A DNA stretch of 20,573 nucleotides from CAZXBB01 sp964638815 (GCA_964638815.1 CAZXBB010000309.1:1-20573); one strand, 5' to 3'. Shown: positions 1 to 7,246, numbered from the stretch's first letter. The notes: a model not told the origin generated them from the sequence alone. A program made the numbers and translations.

Positions 1-90
1 CCCCCACGCTAGCCGTCACCGATTCACGGACAGGTTGAGAACCACGATGTGCGTCGTGGCGCCGCTGACGACTAACGAAGGTGCGGCCCC
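1..90. repeat. Partial copy of the 145-bp inverted-repeat element (copy 1, cut by window edge)
   Basis: Bases 1-90 match 3696-3785 at 85 of 90 positions, in the same orientation, and the last 55 or so bases are identical. The right terminal inverted repeat is present at 68-90. The left part of the element, including its left terminal repeat, would lie before base 1 and cannot be seen. On the minus strand this copy supplies the last codons and the stop (16-18) of the epimerase fragment. Confidence 0.9.
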
Positions 91-279
91 TGCAGCATCC
101 TCCGGGTCACCCTCGACGACCTCGATCGCCGGGTTCGCCGCCGCCGAAAAGAGCGACGCCGCGCGGGCGCGCAATCGCGAGACGACCACCACGCGATCGC
201 CGCGTTCGATGCGATCGAGCACGAGCCGGCGACCGAGGAGGCCGGTCGCCCCGGTGATGAGGATCCGAAGGGGCGGCAT
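16..279 (-). pseudogene. 5' fragment of an NAD(P)-dependent epimerase/dehydratase, truncated by a repeat element
   Basis: From the ATG at 279 the product begins MPPLRILITGATGLLGRRLV and continues with an RVVVVSR strand. This is the start of a Rossmann fold with the GxTGxxG NAD(P)-binding motif, as in the TIGR01777/YfcH-like SDR epimerases. Those proteins are usually about 300 residues. Here only about 63 native residues remain, ending near EVVEGDPEDA. The frame then runs into the repeat at 1-90 and gains a foreign tail, GAAPSLVVSGATTHIVVL plus six residues, before the stop. The catalytic YxxxK region and the substrate domain are absent, so it is very unlikely to be active. An ATG at 294 is another possible start; neither has a convincing ribosome binding site. 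It is divergent from the beta-helix gene at 390. The family call is firm; the exact subfamily is inferred. Confidence 0.75.
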
Positions 280-378
280 CGGGAGGGATCTCATTCGGTT
301 CCGGGATTCCGCGCAGGCGGGCGCTCGCCTCGGCATATCGATCAGAGACCCGCGGGTCACGAGCCGCGAGAATGACTG

Positions 379-386
379 AAGGAGGT
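379..386 (+). promoter_or_regulatory. Ribosome binding site deciding the start of the beta-helix gene
   Basis: A strong aaggaggt lies just before the ATG at 390. It favours that codon over the in-frame ATG at 372, which lies upstream of the site. Starting at 390 also gives a clean signal peptide. Confidence 0.7.
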
Positions 387-389
387 CCC

Positions 390-3326
390 ATGCGCGCCGG
401 CGGCGTCCGACTCGGCTGTGTCCTGGCTCTATGGCTCGGTTCCCACGGAGCGGGAACCTCCGTTGCGGACCGTGTGATCTTCGTCGACGACAGCGCGCCG
501 GCGGGCGGCAACGGCGCGAGTTGGGCGACCGCGTTCCGGAGCCTGCAGGACGCGCTGTTCGACGTGCAAAGGGCGCCCCGAGCGTCCGAGATCCGGATCG
601 GCCAGGGCATGTTCAAACCCGACTTCGGTCATCGCGAGGACACTGGAGACCGCGACGCCAGCTTCCGACTGCTCGACGACCTCGCGCTTCGGGGCGGCTT
701 CGCGGGATTCGGGGCGGCAGACCCCGACGAACGCGACATCGAGAGGTACGTGACTGTCCTTTCCGGCGACCTTGCGGGCGACGACGGACCGGACTTCACG
801 AACATCAATGACAACAGTCGGCACGTCGTATCGGGCGAGTACGCCTCGACCGCGGTTCTCGACGGTTTCACGATCACCGCCGGCAACGCCGATCTGCCCT
901 ATGACGTCGGAGGTGGCCTCGAAGGGGGCAGCGCGTCCGTGACGCGTTGCGTGTTCAAGGGCAACCGGGCGGTGTTTCTCGGGGGCGCCGCCGCATGCTT
1001 CGCGCGGTTCTCCCAGTGCACGTTCAGGGGGAACCGATCGGAAAGCACGGCCGGGGCGGTCTTCGCCGAAGGCGGCGCGACGATCGATTGTGTCTTCATC
1101 GATAACCGGGCCGTCCTCGGCGGGGCCGGCGCGGGCCAGGGCTTGAGTTCTCATGCGTGGGAGGGATGCGTGTTCGAACGGAACACGGCCGAGCAGGGCG
1201 GTGCGCTTTGGTTCGGTGATTACGGCGGCTGCGTGACGATCGACGGCTGTGAGTTCCGGGACAACCACGCGAGCACGAATGGCGGAGCGGTCTTCTTCGG
1301 CGACGAATACTGCCCGACCGTCACGAACTCGATCTTTGACCAGAACTCGGCCGCAGGCGCCGGCGGTGGCGTGTACTCGAGCAGCAAGATCGGGGCGTTC
1401 ACCGACGTGGTGTTCAGGCAAAATGGCGCCACGCTCGGCGGCGGTCTGTTTCGCAGGGACGGGGAGGCCGGCGACCGCTCGACGCTCATCGGATGCACCT
1501 TCGAAACGAATGCCGCCGTGCTCGGGGGCGGCGCCTATGTCGAGAGCGCCGACGTCGCCTTCATCGACTGTGCTCTCCTGGGCAACACCGCCATCGCCGG
1601 CGGCGGGATCTATAACGACGCGGGGCGGCTTGCCATCACCGACGGCTCCGTCGACGCGAACGTCGCCGTTCTTGACGGGGGCGGCGTGTTCTGCCTGGGG
1701 GATGTCGCGACCGACGGCGCCTCGTTCCTGAGGAACTCGGCGTCGGACGGGGGCGGGCTCCATGTGGTCTCCGGGACGGCGAGTGTGAACGCGAGCCTGT
1801 TCGACGGCAACACGGCGGCGCGCGGCGCCGGGATCTACGGCCTGCGCAGCACGCTGACGATGAACGACACCGACGTGCTCCGGCAGGTTGCCGACGGCGA
1901 CGGCGGAGGCGTCTACGTGCGGGAGAGCACCGCCGACCTCGCGGACTGCACGCTGTCGGCGAACGCCGGTGACGAAGGGGGCGCCGTCGACGTCGTCGAT
2001 GGGAGCCTGGTGATGACGCGGTGCCGGGTCAGCGAGAACGCGGCCTACGTCGGCGCCGGTGTCGCCGGATTCGACAGCGATCTCGTTCTGACCGACTGCC
2101 TCGTCGAGACCAACCACGCGGGGGCTTCCTACGCCGGTCTGTGGAGCCACGACGGAAGCCGCACCGTCGTCGAGCGCTGCCTCTTTCGAAAGAATACCTG
2201 CAACGGCCTCGGGGCCGGGATCGGCGACCAGCACAACGCGTCGCTGCGCGTCGTGGACTGCTCGTTCATCGACAATGCGGCCTTCGCCGACGGCGCTGGC
2301 ATGCATACGCAGAATGGGCTGATCGTGGAGGTTGTAGGGTGCACGTTCACCGGCAATACGGCACTGGCAGACGGTTCGGACGGCGGTGGGCTTCACATCA
2401 TCGTCTACCTGATGGAGAGCGAGCGGCTCCTGGTGACGGACTGTGTGTTCGAGGACAACGTCGCGCCGGGTGTTGGCGGGGGGCTAGCCGTCCGCGGCAA
2501 CGACGTGCAGGTGCGATCATCGCAGTTCCGCCGGAATCGGGCCATGAATGGCGGCGCGCTCGGCGGGCGCACCGGCAGTCTCGAAGTGGTCGACTGCTCG
2601 TTCATCGACAATACCGCGACTCGGGACGGCGGCGCGCTCTCCGCCATCGATGACCTGACGCTGATCAACTGTCTCTTCGCGTCGAACGAGGCGGAACGCG
2701 CGGCAGGAGCGATGGTCTACAACGACGGCCTCACGCCGAGCCACCTCGTCGTGACGAACTGCACGTTCGCGAACAACGAGACGAACGAAGGCGGCGCCGT
2801 CACCCTGAGAGGTGCGGACAGCGCGCGATTCGACAACTGCATCATCCGTGCGAATGCGACCGGCCAGATCATCGAGGTCGAGTCGACGGCAATCGTGACC
2901 TACAGCAACGTCGAAGGTTCGTTCCCCGGCGTCGGCAATATCGATGCGAATCCGCTCTTCTTCGACGCTCCGGCCGGCGACTATCGGCTCGTCGGCGGAT
3001 CACCGTGCATCGACGCGGCGGACAGCGACGCGGTGCCCGCCGGCGTCTATCTCGATCTCGGAGGCGGCCCCCGCTTCGTGGACGACCCCGAGACGAAGGA
3101 CACCGGCGCCGGCACGCTGCCGATCGTCGACATGGGAGCCTATGAGTTTCAGGCGCGGATGTGCGATGCCGACGTGACGGGCGACGGTGTCGTTGGCTTC
3201 GCGGACGTACTCACGCTGCTTGCGCTCTGGGGGCCGTGCCAGGGTTGCCCCGAGGACGTCGACGGTTCCGGCGAGGTCGGGTTTGGTGACGTTCTGATCG
3301 TGCTGGCCGGTTGGGGGCCGTGCTGA
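390..3326 (+). CDS. Secreted right-handed parallel beta-helix protein with C-terminal dockerin-like tag
   Basis: The product is about 978 residues. The N-terminus (MRAGGVRLGCVLALWLG...) is a signal peptide, probably cleaved near TSVA-DR. It is followed by VIFVDDSAPAGGNGASWATA, an opening typical of planctomycete beta-helix proteins. From about residue 150 to 850 there are many imperfect coils of roughly 25-33 residues of the type C-x-F-x-x-N-x-A-x-x-GGG, as in polymorphic outer-membrane/PbH1 repeats, with regular Cys, Asn and Gly ladders. The last 50 or so residues (from about 926) form two dockerin-like repeats, DVTGDGVVGFADVL and DVDGSGEVGFGDVL, each closing in WGPC. The likely place is the cell surface or outside the cell. 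No catalytic residues can be assigned; adhesion or polysaccharide contact is possible but unproven. The gene lies between two direct copies of the inverted-repeat element and has no obvious operon partner. Confidence 0.9.
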   Translation: MRAGGVRLGCVLALWLGSHGAGTSVADRVIFVDDSAPAGGNGASWATAFRSLQDALFDVQRAPRASEIRIGQGMFKPDFGHREDTGDRDASFRLLDDLALRGGFAGFGAADPDERDIERYVTVLSGDLAGDDGPDFTNINDNSRHVVSGEYASTAVLDGFTITAGNADLPYDVGGGLEGGSASVTRCVFKGNRAVFLGGAAACFARFSQCTFRGNRSESTAGAVFAEGGATIDCVFIDNRAVLGGAGAGQGLSSHAWEGCVFERNTAEQGGALWFGDYGGCVTIDGCEFRDNHASTNGGAVFFGDEYCPTVTNSIFDQNSAAGAGGGVYSSSKIGAFTDVVFRQNGATLGGGLFRRDGEAGDRSTLIGCTFETNAAVLGGGAYVESADVAFIDCALLGNTAIAGGGIYNDAGRLAITDGSVDANVAVLDGGGVFCLGDVATDGASFLRNSASDGGGLHVVSGTASVNASLFDGNTAARGAGIYGLRSTLTMNDTDVLRQVADGDGGGVYVRESTADLADCTLSANAGDEGGAVDVVDGSLVMTRCRVSENAAYVGAGVAGFDSDLVLTDCLVETNHAGASYAGLWSHDGSRTVVERCLFRKNTCNGLGAGIGDQHNASLRVVDCSFIDNAAFADGAGMHTQNGLIVEVVGCTFTGNTALADGSDGGGLHIIVYLMESERLLVTDCVFEDNVAPGVGGGLAVRGNDVQVRSSQFRRNRAMNGGALGGRTGSLEVVDCSFIDNTATRDGGALSAIDDLTLINCLFASNEAERAAGAMVYNDGLTPSHLVVTNCTFANNETNEGGAVTLRGADSARFDNCIIRANATGQIIEVESTAIVTYSNVEGSFPGVGNIDANPLFFDAPAGDYRLVGGSPCIDAADSDAVPAGVYLDLGGGPRFVDDPETKDTGAGTLPIVDMGAYEFQARMCDADVTGDGVVGFADVLTLLALWGPCQGCPEDVDGSGEVGFGDVLIVLAGWGPC

Positions 3327-3347
3327 CCGCGAACACGGCCGGGTTGC

Positions 3348-3650
3348 TCACGGCCGGCGCCGCCGGGCGAGCCGCTTCGCGGCGACCAGCACTTCGGCCA
3401 GCATCTCCGCCGTCAGCCGACCCGTGAACATGTTTGCTGGCTCACGTGATAGCACCCGAGCAGCGTGACGGCACCGAGCGGAACCGTCACGCCGTGCCCG
3501 AACTTCGGCCGCGGGCGCGTCAGCGCGCTGCAGCGCCGCGCTCCATCCAACGCCGCCGAGGCGGAGCATGACCCGCGGGCGAAGCAAGCGGTACTTTTCG
3601 GCGAGCCAGGACGCGCAGTTCGCGAGCTGGGACGCCGCACGGGGCCGCAC
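3348..3650 (-). pseudogene. 3' remnant of a family-5 uracil-DNA glycosylase (UdgB-like), truncated and frameshifted
   Basis: Read with two frame changes, the minus strand gives ANCASWLAEKYRLLRPRVM, then FGHGVTVPLGAVTLLGCYH, then VSQQNMFTGRLTAEML. This matches the C-terminal half of family-5 uracil-DNA glycosylases, including the conserved (Y)H-x-SxQNxFTGRLT segment that contacts DNA. A Val stands where Pro is usual after the His. The first part and the last part share one frame and the middle is in another. One extra C (in the run at 3513-3515) and one missing A (in the run at 3433-3435) explain both shifts and cancel each other. The N-terminal half, with the catalytic motif and most iron-sulfur cysteines, is absent: the homology stops where the element's left terminal repeat begins (3641-3663). 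The first few codons (3641-3650) therefore lie in the element. It is probably a dead gene, although the indels alone could be sequencing errors. Confidence 0.75.
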
Positions 3651-3663
3651 CTTCGTTAGTCGT
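3641..3663 (+). repeat. Left terminal inverted repeat of the 145-bp element
   Basis: Begins ggggccgcaccttcgttagt and pairs perfectly over 23 bases with 3763-3785. Neither side extends the match by even one base. Confidence 0.92.
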
Positions 3664-3710
3664 TACCCGATCGGAGGGGAACGCACGGGGCACCGCACCC
3701 TCGCTGGCCG

Positions 3711-3920
3711 TCACCGATTCACGGACTGGTCGAGAACCACGATGTGCGTCGTGGCGCCGCTGACGACTAACGAAGGTGCGGCCCCTGCGACGGGGCGGCG
3801 CCTGGCGGTCCAGGTTGCGCCTTCTCCGCGGTTGTGCGCGGCGACGCGCTCGGCGAGATTCTCGCAGGATCCTGCGTAGAAGGTGCCGTCGCCGCAGCGG
3901 AGGAGGTAGGCGTGGAACAA
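3711..3920 (-). pseudogene. 5' fragment of a GIY-YIG nuclease domain protein, truncated by the 145-bp element
   Basis: The fragment contains FHAYLLRCGDGTFYAGSC, then LAERVAAHNRGEGATWTARR and RPVA. These are the opening strands and helix of a small UvrC-like GIY-YIG nuclease (YhbQ-type). The first conserved Tyr (HAYLL), the second Tyr (FYAGS) and the helix Arg (LAERV) are present. The domain normally continues after RPV into a segment with the catalytic Glu. Here the frame enters the element at 3785, ends in GAAPSLVVSGATTHIVVL plus six residues, and stops at 3711-3713. The metal-binding Glu is lost, so activity is unlikely. The start is uncertain: a TTG at 3920 with gagg five bases upstream fits the domain edge, while the open frame reaches back to 4010. 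It lies downstream of ssrA on the same strand. Confidence 0.75.
3763..3785 (-). repeat. Right terminal inverted repeat of the 145-bp element
   Basis: Begins acgactaacgaaggtgcggc on the plus strand. It is the perfect reverse complement of 3641-3663 and is identical to bases 68-90 of copy 1. Confidence 0.92.
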
Positions 3921-4044
3921 GCGGACCTCGGGATGACGTGCCTGTCGTGAGCGAACCCATTCGACTCGGGGCCGCTGCGGGTGGCGCCGCTGCACGCAAG
4001 TGCCGCGCAAATTCCCTTCCGACCCGTTGCGCTCGCTCAGGACA

Positions 4045-4077
4045 TTTTCCCCGGCCGGCGGGGCTGGCCGGTGAAAA
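4045..4077. other. Strong hairpin at the 3' end of ssrA
   Basis: Twelve-base arms (ttttccccggcc / ggccggtgaaaa on the plus strand) pair with one mismatch around a nine-base loop. It begins two bases beyond the mature tmRNA end. The T run is on the 5' side and the A run on the 3' side on both strands, the reverse of an intrinsic terminator. It may instead be a processing or 3'-protecting structure for the tmRNA precursor, or a recombination landmark. Confidence 0.5.
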
Positions 4078-4078
4078 G

Positions 4079-4425
4079 TGGAGCCGGGGGGATTCGAACC
4101 CCCGTGCCGTAACAGTCAGCAAGCCGCATCTACGCGTGTAGTCGCTTCGTTGATCTCGGCGCGACGAGCGGCAAGCGACAGCCTCTCGTGTTGCCATGAC
4201 AGACTGTTGTCTCACTCCGCGGTCGCCTGTCAGGGCGTTGGAGCCAGCCCGATGCTTCGATCACCGCCCCATCGGGCGTCAGGCGGTGATCGTCGTGGCC
4301 TTTTCAGGCCGCGAGGGCGTACTGGTTGTTGCCAAGTACAGTTGTTGCATCCTTTTTACGTGGCACGGATGCTCCACGACGCGCAGCGACAGGCCTTCCC
4401 TGTCCGGTCGATGCCATTCGGCCCC
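4079..4425 (-). ncRNA. ssrA: tmRNA (transfer-messenger RNA, ssrA)
   Basis: tmRNA, with SmpB, rescues ribosomes stalled on broken mRNAs and tags the unfinished protein for proteolysis. The 5' end at 4425 reads GGGGCCGAATGGCATCGACC, close to the usual tmRNA start. Its first seven bases pair with 4080-4086 at the 3' end (CGGCUCC) to form the acceptor stem. The 3' part has a perfect T-arm, gggggTTCGAATccccc. The discriminator A is at 4079; CCA is not encoded, since ACT follows. A GTAAAAA segment precedes the tag frame. The frame GCA(4348)...TGA(4304) encodes ATTVLGNNQYALAA, with the typical hydrophobic ALAA end, and the stop lies in a GGCC-tgaaaa-GGCC hairpin. The length, about 347 nt, is normal. 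The resume codon could be the GAT one codon earlier. It is one-piece, not permuted. Confidence 0.95.
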
Positions 4426-4458
4426 GTCTTGTCAATGAGCTTCGGCTCCCGACCTGCG

Positions 4459-4464
4459 AGTATA
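4459..4464 (-). promoter_or_regulatory. Possible -10 box for ssrA
   Basis: On the minus strand TATACT ends 33 bases before the mature tmRNA 5' end. This would leave a leader of about 26 nt for RNase P to remove. No good -35 is seen 16-18 bases further upstream, so this is tentative. Confidence 0.3.
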
Positions 4465-4700
4465 GGCCCGTGACCCGCGGGGCAGGTGTCGCCCGGTTCC
4501 CGTGGTCCGGTGTCCTCCGGTCCGATCAGGGCCGAATCCCGATCGACGGTCCCGCCGTCCCGTTCGAGAATCCGGCTGGTCGAGACGGACCGACCCGCCG
4601 GGCGCGATGGATGAACGGGTCCTGACCGCCGCGACGACCTCGACGGTCGCTCGCGAACGCACGTGCGAGGATCGCTCCGCCGCCAAGAGGAGCGAACGTC

Positions 4701-7220
4701 ATGGATACCGCGAGCAGCACCTGGCGGCGGCACGCCGTCGTGGCGATCGGCGCAACCGCGATGGGCATCACCACGGGGGCATCGGCCAAGCAGAACATCC
4801 GCGACGCATTCTTCAACGTCTATCCCGACGCGCTCGGGACGACCATCGCGACGGTCCCGAGCCATCCGAATCACTGCGGCGTCTGCCACTACGACTTCAG
4901 CGGCGGCGGACCACGCAATCCCTACGGCGTCCGGCTGGAAAGCGAGCTGCCCAACTGGCCGAGCAACCAGAAGGAGCGCGCGGTTGAAGCGATCCAGGAC
5001 GAGGATCCCGACGGCGACGGCTTCAGCACGCTGACCGAGGTGACCGACCTCCTCACGTTCTCGAACACGCCGACGTTCCCCGGGCTCACGCCGGCCAATG
5101 TCGGGAACGTGCAGAGCGTCGATACGCAGGAAATCGTCGCCTACCTCGTGCCGAGCACCGGTGGTGACGTCACGCCGCCGGCGGTCGACGTGCTCGCGCC
5201 GGACGGCGGCGAGGTGCTCGTCGGCAACGGGCCGACGCTCGTCGAGTGGATCGCGACCGATGCGAGCGGCATCGCCGGGATCAACCTCTATCTCTCGGAC
5301 GACGGCGGCGTCACGTACGTGCCGATCGCGCTCGGCCTCACGAACGACGGATCGCACACGTGGTTCCCGGGCAACCGGCCGACCGGCAACGCGTACGTGC
5401 TCGTCGAGGCCATCGACAACGCGTTCAACGTGGGTCACGACGAAAGCGCAAGCGCGTTCTCCATCGTCTCTCCGCCCGGCGGACGCGTCCCGACCACCCT
5501 GCGCGACTTCGATCAGCCGGGCAGCCAGCCGTTCGAGGCCGGTGTCCTCAATCCGCCCGAGGCATGCCTCTTCTGTCACGGCGGCTACGGCGAGCAGGAG
5601 GTCGAGCCTTACTTCAACTGGCAGGGGAGCATGATGGCGCACGCCTCCCGCGATCCCATCTTCGAGGCGAACATGGCGATCGCGAACCAGGATGCCCCGG
5701 ACTCGGGAGATCTCTGCCTGCGCTGTCACCTTCCCCGGGGGTGGCTCCAGGGGCGCTCCGTTCCGACCGACGGCAGCGCGATGCTGGAAGGCGACTTCAG
5801 CGGCGTCGCGTGCGATTTCTGTCACCGCCTCGTCGATCCGATCTTCGACCCGGCGCGGAATCCCGCGGAGGACGAGGACATCCTCGCGGCGCTGCGTCTG
5901 CCGGCGAGCGACTTCGGCAACGGCATGGCGACGATCGATCCGACGGGTGTGCGACGCGGTCCGTTCGCGGACGCGGACACCGGGCATCCGGTCCTCGTCT
6001 CGCCGTTCCACCGCGAGGCCGCGCTGTGCGGGACGTGTCACGACGTGAGCAACCCCGCGTTCGAGCGGGACGAGTCCGGGGCCTACGCGCTCAACGCGCT
6101 CGACCAGCCGGCGGAGGACTTCTCCGCCCATGTGCTCGCGCCGGTCGAACGCACGTACAGCGAGTGGTTCTACAGCGAGTACAACACGCCCGAAGGCGTC
6201 TTCGCGCCGCAGTTCGGCGGCAACCGCGACTTCGTCTCCACCTGCCAGGACTGCCACATGCGCGACGTCACCGGACACGGCTGCGGATTCGGCGAGCCGC
6301 CCCTGCGTGAAGACCTGCCGCTGCACGACATCACCGGCGGCAGCACGTGGTTGCCCGGGCTCTTGCCGGCGCTCTATCCCGAAGTGGAAGCAGAGCCGAT
6401 CCTCGCCGGTATCGAGCGCGCGAGGTACATGCTCCGCAACGCGGCGGACCTCGGAGCCGTGCAGGACGAAGACCAGTTCGTCGTGACCGTGACGAACAAC
6501 ACGGGGCACAAACTGCCGACCGGCTACCCGGAAGGGCGGCGCATCTGGATCAACGTGCGCTTCCTCGACGGCGAGGGGTCGCTGGTCGGAGAGTCCGGCG
6601 CCTACGACGCGACGACCGGCGTCCTCACGCGCGACGCGGGGGTCACGATCTACGAGGTGCACCCCGGCATGGACGAGACCGTCGCCGCGGCCGCGGGGCT
6701 CGAGCCGGGGCCGTCATTCCACTTCGTGCTCAACAACGTCATCTTCTCCGACAACCGCATTCCCCCGCGCGGATTCGCGAACGCCACGTACGATGCCTTC
6801 GGCGGAGCGCCGGTGGGGCACGCTTACGCGGACGGACAGTTCTGGGACGATTCGACCTACGCGATCCCGCCCGGGGCCGCGCTCGCCGAGGTACGCCTCT
6901 ACTACCAGAGCACGAGCAAGGAGTTCATCGAGTTCCTGCGCGACGAGAACACGACGAACGGGCTCGGTCAGATGCTCTACGACCTCTGGGATCGGAACGG
7001 CAAGTGTCCGCCCGAGCTCATGGCGGCGGTGACGGTTCCGATCACCGGCGTCTGCCCTGCGGACATCGACGGCAGCGGCGCCGTTGACTTCGGCGACATC
7101 CTCGCCATCCTGTCGGCGTGGGGTGACTGCCCCGATTGTCCGGAGGATCTGAGCGGGAACGGCTCCGTGGACTTTGCGGACGTCCTCGTCGTGCTCGGCG
7201 CGTGGGGGGCGTGCCCGTGA
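4701..7220 (+). CDS. Secreted hexahaem cytochrome c with Ig/FN3-like domain and C-terminal dockerin-like tag
   Basis: The product has 839 residues. A signal peptide ends near TTGASA (residue 29). Six CxxCH haem-binding motifs are visible: CGVCH (59), CLFCH (289), CLRCH (339), CDFCH (371), CGTCH (443) and CQDCH (515). Between haems 1 and 2 are a Ca-binding-like DEDPDGDG loop (about 95-102) and a beta-rich domain (about 155-255, DVTPPAVDVLAPDGGE...) of Ig/FN3 type. HKLPTGYPEGRR (about 605) is a motif seen in multihaem cytochrome c family proteins. The last 55 residues are two dockerin-like repeats (DIDGSGAVDFGD, DLSGNGSVDFAD) ending in WGDC and WGAC. The role is probably periplasmic or extracellular electron transfer; substrate and redox partner are unknown. 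gaggag at 4687-4692 sits eight bases before the ATG. It is a single gene, divergent from ssrA. Confidence 0.9.
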   Translation: MDTASSTWRRHAVVAIGATAMGITTGASAKQNIRDAFFNVYPDALGTTIATVPSHPNHCGVCHYDFSGGGPRNPYGVRLESELPNWPSNQKERAVEAIQDEDPDGDGFSTLTEVTDLLTFSNTPTFPGLTPANVGNVQSVDTQEIVAYLVPSTGGDVTPPAVDVLAPDGGEVLVGNGPTLVEWIATDASGIAGINLYLSDDGGVTYVPIALGLTNDGSHTWFPGNRPTGNAYVLVEAIDNAFNVGHDESASAFSIVSPPGGRVPTTLRDFDQPGSQPFEAGVLNPPEACLFCHGGYGEQEVEPYFNWQGSMMAHASRDPIFEANMAIANQDAPDSGDLCLRCHLPRGWLQGRSVPTDGSAMLEGDFSGVACDFCHRLVDPIFDPARNPAEDEDILAALRLPASDFGNGMATIDPTGVRRGPFADADTGHPVLVSPFHREAALCGTCHDVSNPAFERDESGAYALNALDQPAEDFSAHVLAPVERTYSEWFYSEYNTPEGVFAPQFGGNRDFVSTCQDCHMRDVTGHGCGFGEPPLREDLPLHDITGGSTWLPGLLPALYPEVEAEPILAGIERARYMLRNAADLGAVQDEDQFVVTVTNNTGHKLPTGYPEGRRIWINVRFLDGEGSLVGESGAYDATTGVLTRDAGVTIYEVHPGMDETVAAAAGLEPGPSFHFVLNNVIFSDNRIPPRGFANATYDAFGGAPVGHAYADGQFWDDSTYAIPPGAALAEVRLYYQSTSKEFIEFLRDENTTNGLGQMLYDLWDRNGKCPPELMAAVTVPITGVCPADIDGSGAVDFGDILAILSAWGDCPDCPEDLSGNGSVDFADVLVVLGAWGACP

Positions 7221-7224
7221 GCGT

Positions 7225-7246
7225 CGTGGCCCGTCGCCAGGCCACG
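7225..7246. terminator. Possible hairpin terminator between convergent genes
   Basis: cgtggcc (7225-7231) pairs with ggccacg (7240-7246) around an eight-base loop, four bases after the cytochrome stop codon. No T run follows on the plus strand, so this is at best a weak intrinsic terminator. Confidence 0.3.

Larger units (their letters stand above)
3641..3785. mobile_element. Complete 145-bp element with perfect 23-bp terminal inverted repeats (MITE-like)
   Basis: Bases 3641-3663 are the exact reverse complement of 3763-3785, so the unit has perfect 23-bp ends and a core of about 99 bp. Its right 90 bp recur at 1-90 with five mismatches, which shows it is a dispersed repeat. It has no transposase, so it would have to be moved by an enzyme encoded elsewhere, like a MITE or a REP/REPIN-type unit. 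A UDG fragment abuts its left end and a GIY-YIG fragment its right end. No target-site duplication is clear: the flanks are ...cgccgcac on the left and tgcgacgg on the right. Copy 1 is also followed by tgc, so the true right end may extend by up to three bases. The class is inferred; the repeat structure is seen directly. Confidence 0.8.

Noticed and set aside
429..2396. Long open frame on the minus strand across the beta-helix gene (655 codons)
   Set aside because: It is antisense to a clear exported protein with regular repeats. Its translation is Arg/Val/Glu-rich without motifs, as is usual for antisense frames in GC-rich DNA.
4045..4077. Intrinsic terminator for ssrA
   Set aside because: The hairpin is strong, but the A/T flanks are in the wrong order on both strands: T's come before the stem and A's after it. 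It was kept as an unexplained hairpin.
4079..4110. A lone tRNA 3' half (T-arm and acceptor)
   Set aside because: The matching acceptor strand is 340 bases away and a tag reading frame lies between, so it is the 3' end of tmRNA and not a tRNA.
3520..4215. Minus-strand open frame of 231 codons running through the element, nuclease fragment and tmRNA end
   Set aside because: It crosses the structural tmRNA and the element in a third frame, and its translation shows no recognisable domain.
4430..4435. TTGACA on the minus strand as a -35 box for ssrA
   Set aside because: It ends only four bases before the mature tmRNA 5' end, so it cannot be the -35 of that gene.
4356..6662. Long open frame on the minus strand over ssrA and the hexahaem cytochrome gene
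   Set aside because: It overlaps both the tmRNA and a gene with six haem motifs and shows no family signature of its own.
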